From contig JAYQJO010000001.1 of assembly GCA_038142205.1 (NCBI GenBank), forward strand, positions 1,922,001 to 1,986,000: 64,000 nt of DNA. Direction: 5' to 3'. This stretch comes from UBA7359 sp038142205. Lineage in GTDB: Bacteria; Pseudomonadota; Gammaproteobacteria; Eutrophobiales; Eutrophobiaceae. Made by a program: the position numbers and the translations under genes. This document shows, one piece after another, positions 35,819-45,032 of this stretch (position 1 is the first letter of the stretch; the number at the start of each line of letters is the position of its first letter). The notes under the pieces are model-generated. The model had not been told where the DNA came from and ran no database searches. It saw nothing but the letters and a program-made list of their open reading frames with translations.

Positions 35819-38410
35819 ATGCGACCGGATAAATTAACTTCAAAATTACAGTTAGCATTGGCAGAAGCTCAAAGCCTGGCTGTAGGTCGTGATCACCAAT
35901 ATATCGAACCACTTCATTTAGCTCATGCCTTACTAAATCAAGAAAGCGGCACGCTGCCTCATGTATTGTCTAGTGCAGGTATTAACCTTAATCAACTTAC
36001 CAGTGAAATTATAAAAGCACTTGATGCTCTTCCAACTGTTTCAGGTTCTGCTGGTGATGTTCATATAAGCCGCGATCTAGAACGCTTGTTGAATATCATG
36101 GATAAAACTTCGCAGGATAGAGGTGATGATTATATCGCCAGTGAACTTATTGCTATTGCCGCATTGGAAGATAAGGGCAAACTGGGTGAAATCTTCAAAC
36201 TATGTAGCGCAGATAAAACAAAAATTAATCAGGCGATAGACTCCATCCGAGGTGGAGAAAAAGTCAGTGATTCTAACGCTGAAGAAAACAGACAAGCCCT
36301 GGAAAAATATACTACAGATGTCACCGCACGTGCTGAAAGTGGCAAGCTTGATCCTGTAATAGGACGCGATGAAGAGATCCGTAGAACTATTCAGGTTTTA
36401 CAACGCCGCACAAAAAACAATCCAGTATTAATTGGTGAACCGGGTGTTGGTAAGTCTGCAATTGTTGAAGGCTTGGCTCAACGTATCGTCAATGGCGAAG
36501 TGCCGGAATCAATTAAAAACAAACGACTATTATCTTTAGACATGGCAGCACTCATTGCTGGTGCTAAGTTTCGTGGTGAATTTGAAGAGCGTTTGAAAGC
36601 TGTTCTTAACGACCTATCAAAACAGGAAGGACAAATCATTTTATTTATTGATGAAGTCCACACAATGGTCGGTGCAGGTAAAGCTGAAGGCGCGATGGAT
36701 GCCGGCAATATGCTGAAACCTGCCTTGGCCAGAGGAGAATTACACTGTATCGGTGCGACAACATTAAACGAGTATCGCGAAAATATTGAGAAAGATGCTG
36801 CCTTAGAACGACGTTTTCAAAAAGTGTTGGTGAACGAACCAACTGTTGAGGACACGATTGCCATTCTTAGAGGTCTGAAAGAACGTTACGAAGTGCACCA
36901 CAATGTGCAGATAACTGATCCTGCTATCGTTGCAGCAGCGACCCTATCAAATCGCTATATTACTGACAGGCAATTACCGGATAAAGCAATCGATCTTATT
37001 GATGAATCAGCAAGTCGTATTAGTATTGAAATAGATTCAAAACCGGAGTCCATGGACAGACTTGAACGTCGACTTATCCAAATGAAAATTGAACGTGAAG
37101 CCTTAAAAAAAGAAACGGATGATGCTTCGAAAAAGAGACTGACATTACTGGAAGATGATATTAAAAAGGTCGAACGCGAATTTACTGATCTGGAAGAAAT
37201 CTGGATTTCAGAAAAAGCTGCCCTGCAAGGTTCTCATAACATAAAAGAAAAACTGGAACAGGCCAAAATTAATTTCGAAGCTGCAAAACGTTCTGGCGAC
37301 TTAAATCAGATGTCTGAACTGCAATACGGCATTATTCCTGGATTAGAAAAACAATTAGATATGGCAGGGCAAGCCGAAATGCAGAACATGAAGTTATTAC
37401 GTAATAAAGTAACAGAAAATGAAATTGCTGAAGTCGTTGCCAACTGGACAGGCATACCCGTCAACAAGATGTTGGAAGGAGAACGTGAAAAGCTGATGTC
37501 TATGGAAAATATTCTTCATAATCGTGTTGTTGGACAGGAACAAGCCATAAAAGCTGTCTCTAATGCCATACGCCGGTCACGTGCAGGACTGTCTGATCCA
37601 GATAAACCAAACGGTAGTTTTCTTTTTCTTGGACCGACCGGTGTTGGTAAAACGGAATTATGTAAAAGCCTGACAGAGTTCTTATTTGATAGTGAAGACG
37701 CGATGATTCGGATTGATATGTCTGAATACATGGAAAAGCACACTGTTGCGCGTTTAATCGGTGCGCCTCCAGGCTATGTTGGTTACGAACAAGGCGGTTA
37801 CCTAACCGAAGCTGTCAGACGGCGACCTTATAGCCTGATACTGCTTGATGAAATCGAAAAAGCGCATGCCGATGTATTTAATATTTTATTACAGGTACTT
37901 GATGATGGTCGTTTAACTGATGGGCATGCTCGAACTGTGGATTTTCGAAATACGGTTATTGTTATGACCTCAAACCTCGGCTCTAACCTGATACAGGAAA
38001 TGTCTGCTGATTCTGAATACGATAATATGAAGGAAATTGTCATGCATGAAGTGAGCCAGCATTTCAGGCCGGAATTTCTTAATCGTATTGATGAAACGGT
38101 TGTTTTTCATGCTCTGCAACAAGAACAAATTAGAGCCATAGCTGAAATCCAGATAGATAGATTGAGACAGCGTTTAATTGAGCAGGAAATTGAGTTAACA
38201 ATCGACGAGGATGCGATTAGCGAACTAGGTAAAGTTGGCTTTGACCCGGTATATGGTGCACGGCCATTAAAAAGGGCTATTCAGGATAGATTGGAAACGC
38301 CAATCGCTGAAAAAATTCTACAAGGCCAATATCAGTCTGGATCTTCAATAAAAATCGGTTTTTCTGAAGGAAAACTGCTTTTTTCACAGCTTGAGGCGAA
38401 TGTCGCTTAA
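35819..38410 (+). CDS. clpB: Protein disaggregase ClpB
   Basis: An 863-residue Hsp100 with a Clp-N domain (TSKLQLALAEAQSLAVGRDH), first AAA+ module (Walker A GEPGVGKSA, Walker B ILFIDEVHTMVGAG), a coiled-coil middle domain (~410-530), and second AAA+ module (GPTGVGKTE, YSLILLDEIEKAH). The middle domain, lacking an IGL loop for ClpP, marks it as ClpB. It works with DnaK to rescue aggregated proteins. Control by sigma-32 is shown by the promoter just upstream. Confidence 0.97.
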   Translation: MRPDKLTSKLQLALAEAQSLAVGRDHQYIEPLHLAHALLNQESGTLPHVLSSAGINLNQLTSEIIKALDALPTVSGSAGDVHISRDLERLLNIMDKTSQDRGDDYIASELIAIAALEDKGKLGEIFKLCSADKTKINQAIDSIRGGEKVSDSNAEENRQALEKYTTDVTARAESGKLDPVIGRDEEIRRTIQVLQRRTKNNPVLIGEPGVGKSAIVEGLAQRIVNGEVPESIKNKRLLSLDMAALIAGAKFRGEFEERLKAVLNDLSKQEGQIILFIDEVHTMVGAGKAEGAMDAGNMLKPALARGELHCIGATTLNEYRENIEKDAALERRFQKVLVNEPTVEDTIAILRGLKERYEVHHNVQITDPAIVAAATLSNRYITDRQLPDKAIDLIDESASRISIEIDSKPESMDRLERRLIQMKIEREALKKETDDASKKRLTLLEDDIKKVEREFTDLEEIWISEKAALQGSHNIKEKLEQAKINFEAAKRSGDLNQMSELQYGIIPGLEKQLDMAGQAEMQNMKLLRNKVTENEIAEVVANWTGIPVNKMLEGEREKLMSMENILHNRVVGQEQAIKAVSNAIRRSRAGLSDPDKPNGSFLFLGPTGVGKTELCKSLTEFLFDSEDAMIRIDMSEYMEKHTVARLIGAPPGYVGYEQGGYLTEAVRRRPYSLILLDEIEKAHADVFNILLQVLDDGRLTDGHARTVDFRNTVIVMTSNLGSNLIQEMSADSEYDNMKEIVMHEVSQHFRPEFLNRIDETVVFHALQQEQIRAIAEIQIDRLRQRLIEQEIELTIDEDAISELGKVGFDPVYGARPLKRAIQDRLETPIAEKILQGQYQSGSSIKIGFSEGKLLFSQLEANVA

Positions 38411-38450
38411 ATTTTTCAATCAATATCCGGGCGCTAATTCTATTAAATTA

Positions 38451-38495
38451 AGCAAATAAGCCATTTTAATTAATTAAAACAGTTGGTTATTTGCT
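38451..38495. repeat. Nested palindromes after clpB (probable terminator/hairpin)
   Basis: The outer arms AGCAAATAA and TTATTTGCT (extended by CC/GG with a bulge) enclose the 16-base palindrome TTTTAATTAATTAAAA. It lies 40 bases past clpB and before pilB. The AT-rich inner palindrome makes it an unusual terminator; it could also be a cruciform or regulator site. Confidence 0.45.
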
Positions 38496-38555
38496 AAATA
38501 TACTCTAATATCTAGCCGAAAAGACTTGATAAAATAAGGTCAAGAAATTCGGATA

Positions 38556-40271
38556 ATGTCGACGCCAGCAAAAAAAGTTAATCTAAGTGGTCTAGCACGT
38601 AAGCTGGTGCTGGATGGCTTGCTTGAAGAGGAAACAGCACAAAATACGCTTGAAGAATCTATCAAGAAGAAAAAACCTTTCGTAAGCCTTGTCGTAGAAA
38701 AAAAACTCGTTCCCAGTAATCAAGTCGCTTTAGCCGCTGCAAAAGAATTTGGCGCACCACTTGTCGATATCGATTTACTGGAAATTGATCCAGATGTGGT
38801 CAAGTTGGTCAAAGATGACCTGATAAAAAAACATAATGCACTTCCTGTATTCAAACGTGGTAAGCGTTTGGCTGTCGCTGTCTCTGATCCAACCAATATT
38901 CAAGCACTCGATGAGTTTAAATTTGCAACCAGTTTAACAACGGATGCCATTGTTGTTGAAGAGGACAAACTTGCGAAAAATATTGAAAAAATCTTGGAAG
39001 AAGCCGATGGCGGCTTAGGTGACATGGATGATGAGGACTTTGATGATCTTGATGATCTTGAAGTTGCAGAAGATGGCCCTCAAGAGCAAGATGACTCGGA
39101 TGTTGATGACGCGCCAGTTGTTCGTTTTGTGAATAAATGTTTGCTTGATGCGATTAAAAAAGGTGCGTCGGATTTACATTTTGAGCCCTATGAAAAAATG
39201 TATCGGGTACGTTTTCGTATAGACGGTGTATTACAAGAAGTCGCAAAACCACCAATGAGTCTTAATTTAAAAATTGCAGCGCGTATTAAAGTTATGGCCC
39301 GATTAGACGTGTCTGAACGACGCGTACCACAAGATGGCCGTATTAAATTAAAACTATCTAAAACTAAAGCTATTGATTTTCGTGTTAATACCTGTCCAAC
39401 GCTATTTGGCGAAAAAACCTGTATGCGTATTCTGGATTCAGATGCAGCTGCATTACAAATTGATCAACTTGGCTACGAAGATGAGCAAAAAGCATTATTC
39501 CTCGACAACATACATAAACCTTATGGCATGTTCCTAGTAACTGGACCAACAGGTAGTGGTAAAACCGTTTCGCTTTATACTGGTATTAATATCTTGAATC
39601 AGGTTGATATCAATATTTCTACTGCGGAAGATCCAGTCGAGATTAACTTGCCTGGTGTAAATCAAGTACAAGTCGATGAACGAACAGGGATGACCTTTGA
39701 TAAGGCATTAAAAGCATTCTTAAGACAGGATCCGGATATTATACTTGTTGGAGAAATACGAGATCTCGGTACCGCATCAATTGCTGTAAAAGCGGCTCAA
39801 ACAGGTCATATGGTGATGTCGACACTGCATACGAATGATGGCCCGCAAACATTAACGCGTTTGCAAGATATGGGCATTCAGGCATTTGCTGTTGCAACCA
39901 GTATTAACCTTATTACAGCACAACGATTATTACGGCGGATAAACCCTAATAATCGTGTTCCAGTAGAAATGCCTGCTGACGCTCTAAGAGATGAAGGTTT
40001 CCCAGAAGAAATGATAGAAAAGGGCATCACCTTATATGAACCAGGTGAAGAAACAGAAGATAACCCAGGCTATAAAGGTCGGGCAGGTATTTATCAAGTT
40101 ATGCCTATTTCCGATGCTTTGAAACGACTGATTATCGAGGGTGCTAACGCTGTACAATTAGCCGATCAAACAGCATCAGAAGGGGTATGGGACATTCGCC
40201 GTTCAGGATTACAAAAAGCGGCTGATGGAATAACCAGCCTTACTGAAGTTAACCGAGTAACTGTAGAGTAA
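38556..40271 (+). CDS. pilB: Type IV pilus assembly ATPase PilB (lacks the zinc cysteine motif)
   Basis: A 571-residue ATPase with an N-terminal MshEN domain (~15-150), an acidic linker (~150-185), then the T2SE core: SDLHFEP, Walker A GPTGSGKT at 330-337, the Asp box, and Walker B DIILVGEIRD. It powers pilus extension with PilC and PilD encoded next. Family members normally carry two CxxC pairs between RR and GYKGR. Here those positions read INPNN (462-466) and EETEDN (498-503), with no cysteine in that region. It is otherwise complete, so probably functional without zinc. Confidence 0.95.
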   Translation: MSTPAKKVNLSGLARKLVLDGLLEEETAQNTLEESIKKKKPFVSLVVEKKLVPSNQVALAAAKEFGAPLVDIDLLEIDPDVVKLVKDDLIKKHNALPVFKRGKRLAVAVSDPTNIQALDEFKFATSLTTDAIVVEEDKLAKNIEKILEEADGGLGDMDDEDFDDLDDLEVAEDGPQEQDDSDVDDAPVVRFVNKCLLDAIKKGASDLHFEPYEKMYRVRFRIDGVLQEVAKPPMSLNLKIAARIKVMARLDVSERRVPQDGRIKLKLSKTKAIDFRVNTCPTLFGEKTCMRILDSDAAALQIDQLGYEDEQKALFLDNIHKPYGMFLVTGPTGSGKTVSLYTGINILNQVDINISTAEDPVEINLPGVNQVQVDERTGMTFDKALKAFLRQDPDIILVGEIRDLGTASIAVKAAQTGHMVMSTLHTNDGPQTLTRLQDMGIQAFAVATSINLITAQRLLRRINPNNRVPVEMPADALRDEGFPEEMIEKGITLYEPGEETEDNPGYKGRAGIYQVMPISDALKRLIIEGANAVQLADQTASEGVWDIRRSGLQKAADGITSLTEVNRVTVE

Positions 40272-40276
40272 ATACT

Positions 40277-41497
40277 ATGGCTGATGCAAATAAAGCAGAT
40301 ATGTATGTCTGGGAAGGCATAGATAAACAAGGAAAGCGAGTTAAGGGAGAATCAAGCGGCCAAAGTGAAGCCCTGGTTAAAGCAGCATTAAGACGTCAGG
40401 GTATAAACCCTCTAAAATGTAAAAAGAAGCCAAAACCATTACTTGGTGGCGGTGGAAACACAAAAATAACTCCGAAAGATATAACCGTTTTTAGCCGTCA
40501 ATTAGCAACCATGATGTCTTCAGGTGTTCCCTTGGTTCAGGCTTTTGAAATTGTTGGTCGCGGACATGAAAATGCCGGTATGCAGGATATGATTCTTGGT
40601 ATTAAAGGCGATGTCGAAGCCGGTAATAACTTAACTGAAGCATTAAAAAAACGACCTCTTCAATTTAATGATCTATATTGTAATCTGGTCGAAGCAGGAG
40701 AACATGCAGGTATTTTAGAAGCCATTTTGCATAAACTGGCATCCTACATGGAAAAGACAGAGGCTTTAAAATCTAAAATTAAATCTGCTTTATTTTATCC
40801 TGCAGCTGTAATCGTTGCAGCAGTTGTCGTTGTTTCGATTCTAATGATTTTTGTAATCCCACAATTCTCAGAGTTATTTTCAGATTTTGGTGCAGACCTT
40901 CCTGCATTAACGCAATTTCTGGTCGATACATCTGATTTCTTTGTTGCTTACTGGTACGCAATTTTCGGTGTGATGGGTGGCGTTGTTTTTGGTGCGATTG
41001 AAATTAAAAAGCGCTCAACGGCCGTCCAACAATTTCTTGATCGTGCAATTTTAAAAGTACCCGTCATTGGTGAAATAATGGAAAAATCGGCTATAGCCCG
41101 TTTTTCCAGAACACTTGAAACCATGTTTGCTGCAGGTACACCAATGGTAGAAGCCATGAGTTCTGTCGCGGGTGCTTGCGGTAATATTGTTTTTTATGAT
41201 GCTACTATGAAAATGAAAGACGAGATTGCTACAGGTACCCAACTTCAGGCATCAATGCGAGATACAGGTTTGTTTCCAAATATGGTCGTACAAATGGTTG
41301 CTATTGGTGAAGAATCAGGTGCTATTGATACGATGCTCGGTAAAGTAGCAGACTGGTACGAACAGGAAGTTGATGATGCTGTTGAAGCATTAACAAGTCT
41401 GCTTGAACCTATGATTATGGCATTTCTTGGTGTCGTCATTGGCGGCATCGTAATAGGCATGTATTTACCAATCTTCAAAATGGGTTCTGTTGTTTAG
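40277..41497 (+). CDS. pilC: Type IV pilus inner-membrane platform protein PilC
   Basis: A 406-residue GspF-family protein. It has two homologous GspF domains (ITPKDITVFSRQLATMMSSGVPLVQAFE and later AIARFSRTLETMFAAGTPMVEAM) and three membrane segments (~170-195, ~220-240, ~380-400). It begins 5 bases after pilB. It connects PilB to the growing pilus. No anomalies. Confidence 0.96.
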   Translation: MADANKADMYVWEGIDKQGKRVKGESSGQSEALVKAALRRQGINPLKCKKKPKPLLGGGGNTKITPKDITVFSRQLATMMSSGVPLVQAFEIVGRGHENAGMQDMILGIKGDVEAGNNLTEALKKRPLQFNDLYCNLVEAGEHAGILEAILHKLASYMEKTEALKSKIKSALFYPAAVIVAAVVVVSILMIFVIPQFSELFSDFGADLPALTQFLVDTSDFFVAYWYAIFGVMGGVVFGAIEIKKRSTAVQQFLDRAILKVPVIGEIMEKSAIARFSRTLETMFAAGTPMVEAMSSVAGACGNIVFYDATMKMKDEIATGTQLQASMRDTGLFPNMVVQMVAIGEESGAIDTMLGKVADWYEQEVDDAVEALTSLLEPMIMAFLGVVIGGIVIGMYLPIFKMGSVV

Positions 41498-41562
41498 CCT
41501 CTATCTCGTTCGAATATTTTTAATTTCGGACTTAATAAATATTATTAAACAGTTTGACCACA

Positions 41563-42443
41563 ATGTTTTTTAACATCATTGAGTTGTTCCAGCAAAGCCC
41601 TGCTTTTTTCTTGGAACCGTTTTTATCCTTGGCTTACTGGTCGGTAGCTTTCTGAATGTTGTAATCCATCGTTTACCAATGATGATGGAAAGCGACTGGA
41701 AGGAGCAATGTTGTGAATTACTCGAACTGGATTCACCAGATAATGCTTCTGATAATCAAAAACTTAATCTCGTTAGGCCCCGTTCCCGTTGTCCTTCGTG
41801 TAATCATCAAATAAAAGCTATCGAAAACATCCCCGTATTAAGTTACCTGTTCCTGAAAGGAAAATGCAGTCAATGCAAAAAGCATATTTCACTTCGCTAC
41901 CCAATCATTGAACTAATTAGTGCGATAATGGCAACTGTTGTTGCGTATTACTTTGGTGTTTCAATTCAAACCTTGTTTGCAATATTGCTTACCTGGATAT
42001 TAATTTCATTAACTATGATTGACTTTGATCATCAACTCTTGCCTGATGATATGACCCTACCTCTTCTTTGGTTAGGTATAAGCATCAATTTATTTAATGT
42101 TTTTACAGATATCAATTCCAGTGTCCTGGGGGTGATTTTTGGCTATGGTATCTTATGGCTTGTTTATATCACTTTTAAGATTGTTACTGGAAAAGAAGGC
42201 ATGGGGCATGGCGACTTTAAACTACTTGCAGCATTAGGAGCCTGGTTTGGCTGGCAATCATTACCACTTATTATCATACTGTCTTCAGTTGTTGGTGCTG
42301 TCATAGGTATTTCTTTAATACTTTTTAAATCTCATAACAGAAACACTCAAATTCCATTTGGACCTTATCTGGCAGTTGCTGGTTGGGTTTATATGTTGTG
42401 GGGCTCCTATCTAATGTCTGCTTACCTTAATATTGCACTTTAA
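41563..42443 (+). CDS. pilD: Prepilin peptidase / N-methyltransferase PilD, frameshift near the start
   Basis: ATG 41563 gives MFFNIIELFQQSPAFF. The frame then breaks in a six-T run (41604-41609). One more T restores LGTVFILGLLVGSFLNVVIHRLP, joining the long downstream frame. The cytoplasmic zinc domain has CPSCNHQ and CSQCKK; the two catalytic aspartates are in the MIDFDHQLLPDD stretch and in GMGHGDFKLLAALG (GxGD). It cleaves the pilin leaders before Phe and methylates them. Restored length is about 293 residues, normal for PilD. It overlaps coaE by 1 base. Confidence 0.93.
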
Positions 42444-43066
42444 TGGCGTCAGTTTTACGGGTAGTACTTACTGGTGGCATAGGCACTGGAAAAACAACTG
42501 TTGCAACTCAGTTTAAAAAGCTTGGCGTCCCTGTTATCGACTCTGATATCATCGCTCGAAATATAGTTAAACCCGGTCACCCCTGTTTAAACAAAATCAT
42601 TCAAACCTTTGATAATCAATTGCTAACAGAGGGAGGAGAACTAAACCGCGAAAAATTACGTGAAATTATTTTTAATGATAATAAAGCTAAAGAAAAACTC
42701 GAAGAGATTCTGCATCCAGCAATATATGAAGAAATAGAAAAACAAATAGCTAAAATTGATTACCCTTATTGTCTGATCGTCATCCCCTTGCTAATTGAAA
42801 CAAACGCTATAGACCGGTTTGACCAGATATTAGTAGTGGACACCGACGAGAAAATACAAATTCAACGGGCACACCAAAGAGATAATACTTCTGAAGAAAA
42901 CATAGAAAAAATCATTAAATCTCAGGTAAACCGCCAACAACGACTTAAATATGCTGACGATATTATTGAGAATAACCTTAGTATTGAAGGACTTAATAGT
43001 TCAGTTAATATATTACATGAAAAATATATTAATCTAAGTAGCTATAAATCTGAAAAAAATAAATAA
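42443..43066 (+). CDS. coaE: Dephospho-CoA kinase
   Basis: A 207-residue P-loop kinase: LTGGIGTGKTTVATQFKKLG at the start, DSDIIAR for substrate binding, and PLLIET. It carries out the last step of coenzyme A synthesis. The order pilD-coaE-zapD-yacG is conserved in gammaproteobacteria. The Walker A reads GGIGTGKTT, with Thr where many have Ser. Confidence 0.95.
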   Translation: MASVLRVVLTGGIGTGKTTVATQFKKLGVPVIDSDIIARNIVKPGHPCLNKIIQTFDNQLLTEGGELNREKLREIIFNDNKAKEKLEEILHPAIYEEIEKQIAKIDYPYCLIVIPLLIETNAIDRFDQILVVDTDEKIQIQRAHQRDNTSEENIEKIIKSQVNRQQRLKYADDIIENNLSIEGLNSSVNILHEKYINLSSYKSEKNK

Positions 43067-43096
43067 TCACTCTAGATAAAGACTGATTTTTACACT

Positions 43097-43870
43097 ATGC
43101 AAAATAAACTAATATTCGAACAACCCTTAAACGAAAGAATGAGAAACCTGTTACGGTTAGAACATTTGTTCGAACTTATTAAAAACCGTTCACAGGATAC
43201 GATTGATGAATGGGATTACAGAGATATTCTCGAGGGCTTCCTTGAAATAAATGATCTATTAAGTCGTTCTGATTTTAAAACTGAATTAATCAAAGAATTG
43301 GAGCGTCACTCAAGTATGCTATCTGCTTTGGAAAACAATCCAGCAGTTGATCAAACAAGATTAAAAAAATTAAACAGTGACATATCTGAACTATCAACGG
43401 AACTAAAAAGTAATACTCATCAACCTGGTACTACATTGAGAGAAGACGAACTGGTTGCAAGCTTTAAACAACGCACAAATATCCCAGGTGGTGCATGTAA
43501 TTTTGATTTACCTCGATTTCATTTCTGGCTTAACCAGAGTACGACTAAAAAGCAGGAAGATCTTACTCAATGGTCAAGAGATATCCAACCAATAAGAAGA
43601 GCTACGTATCTTGCATTAGACATGATAAGAAATAGTTCTAACCCAATAATAGAAAAAGCTACCTCCGGTTTTTATCAACAAGCAATTGATTCAAATACGC
43701 CTTGTCAATTAATTAGAGTACTATTACCTACAGTCACATGTTATTACCCTGAAATAAGCGGCGGTAAACATCGTTTTACTATAAGATTTATGGAAGACAC
43801 TGCTACAAGCAATAGACCTGCCCAGTCAGATAACGATATAGAATTTGAACTACATTGCTGTGTACTATGA
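43097..43870 (+). CDS. zapD: Cell division protein ZapD
   Basis: A 257-residue ZapD (DUF1342) protein: FEQPLNERMRNLLRLEHLF, then a helical N-terminal domain and a beta-rich C-terminal domain (FWLNQSTTKKQEDLTQW, CYYPEISGGKHRFTIRFM). It cross-links FtsZ filaments. The gene ends in ATGA overlapping the yacG start. Confidence 0.94.
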   Translation: MQNKLIFEQPLNERMRNLLRLEHLFELIKNRSQDTIDEWDYRDILEGFLEINDLLSRSDFKTELIKELERHSSMLSALENNPAVDQTRLKKLNSDISELSTELKSNTHQPGTTLREDELVASFKQRTNIPGGACNFDLPRFHFWLNQSTTKKQEDLTQWSRDIQPIRRATYLALDMIRNSSNPIIEKATSGFYQQAIDSNTPCQLIRVLLPTVTCYYPEISGGKHRFTIRFMEDTATSNRPAQSDNDIEFELHCCVL

Positions 43871-44055
43871 TTAACAAAGCATCTTGTCCATGCTGTGAAA
43901 AGGAAGCTGAACTATCTTCATCAAATCCATATCGTCCTTTTTGCTCAAAACGTTGCAGATTAATTGATTTGGGTGAATGGATTAGTGAAAACTACAGTAT
44001 TTCAAACAACAGTATTGAAGATGAGATTATTCAGACGCCAGAACAAAAGCATTAA
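43867..44055 (+). CDS. yacG: DNA gyrase inhibitor YacG
   Basis: A 62-residue zinc protein with CPCCEK and CSKRCRLIDLGEWISE (Cys4 site). The start is taken at ATG 43867 within the ATGA overlap with zapD, because the zinc motif should begin within a few residues of the N-terminus. YacG binds GyrB. Its stop shares the TTAA with the convergent mutT stop. Confidence 0.94.
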   Translation: MINKASCPCCEKEAELSSSNPYRPFCSKRCRLIDLGEWISENYSISNNSIEDEIIQTPEQKH

Positions 44056-45032
44056 ACAAGCAGAGTTTTATTGTTAATCTTTTCAGGCTCATTCCATATA
44101 GCACTAATCATTGCTATACCATAAGCATTATTAGATTTAGCTGTTTCCAGTTCATTGAGATTCATACCACCCAGAGCATAAACAGGGAACTTCACCTTTT
44201 TACTTAAACTTTGAAAAGTTTTCCAGCCTAACGGGATACTATCAGGGTGACTTGATGTTTTTTTTACTGGAGAAAGAAATGCATAATTTACATTTAGTTT
44301 TTCTGCCTGAAGCAACTCTTTCTCATTGTGACATGATGCACCTAGTATCATTTTTTCACTAACCGGTCTTTCATCAAAGTTAAATAGTTCTTTAGATTTT
44401 ATATGTATCCCATCAGCATTATGCTTTTTTATATCCGAAGGTTCACCGTTAAGAATAAATTTAACATTATTTTTTTTCGTTAATTTACTTAGCCGATTAA
44501 TCAACTGTGAGTACTCAGGTTCTATTTTCGACTCTAGCCTGAGCTGAAATAGCGTAATGCCAGAGCTAAAACATTGCTCAATTGTTGAGATAAAATCACG
44601 AGTACTCTCATACGATTGCGGACTAATAAGGTAAACCGGTTTTAACGATAATGTCTGGATAATATGCTTATTTGCTTCAGGAAAGTCATAAAGGGTTAAC
44701 TCATCAGCATTTACCCATCTTAATTCCTGGTTTTCTCTAGACTCAGGTTCACCACTCCATCCATTAACCTGCCAAACATCAAGCAAGACATCTTTATCTG
44801 GGTAATCATAAGAAATAGTTGTTAGCTGCTTTAACTCTTCTACTCTAATTCCTAGCTCTTCATATAACTCGCGCTTTAACGCAGAGTGAATATCTTCGCC
44901 TTTTTCAACTTTCCCACCAGGAAACTCCCATAAACCAGCAAGATGTTGATGTGATTTTCTTTTGGAAATTAAAACTTGTTTCTTATCAGGACTAAAAATG
45001 ACTCCGACAGCGACATGTGTTCGTGTATTCAC
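44052..45032 (-). CDS. mutT: 8-oxo-dGTP pyrophosphatase MutT fused to a thiamine-phosphate-synthase-like domain
   Basis: A 326-residue fusion. Residues ~1-130 are MutT, with NUDIX box GGKVEKGEDI...RELYEELGI and a GLWEFPGG start. Residues ~135-326 are ThiE-like (YLISPQSYE, LFQLRLES, NADGIHIKSKEL, LGASCHNEKEL, PVYALGGM). This fusion is known in gammaproteobacteria. The MutT part removes oxidised dGTP; the second domain is a TMP-synthase homologue of uncertain activity. The start is a GTG placed immediately after the argJ stop (TGA GTG), so the two are co-translated. Confidence 0.92.
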   Translation of the reverse strand: MNTRTHVAVGVIFSPDKKQVLISKRKSHQHLAGLWEFPGGKVEKGEDIHSALKRELYEELGIRVEELKQLTTISYDYPDKDVLLDVWQVNGWSGEPESRENQELRWVNADELTLYDFPEANKHIIQTLSLKPVYLISPQSYESTRDFISTIEQCFSSGITLFQLRLESKIEPEYSQLINRLSKLTKKNNVKFILNGEPSDIKKHNADGIHIKSKELFNFDERPVSEKMILGASCHNEKELLQAEKLNVNYAFLSPVKKTSSHPDSIPLGWKTFQSLSKKVKFPVYALGGMNLNELETAKSNNAYGIAMISAIWNEPEKINNKTLLV

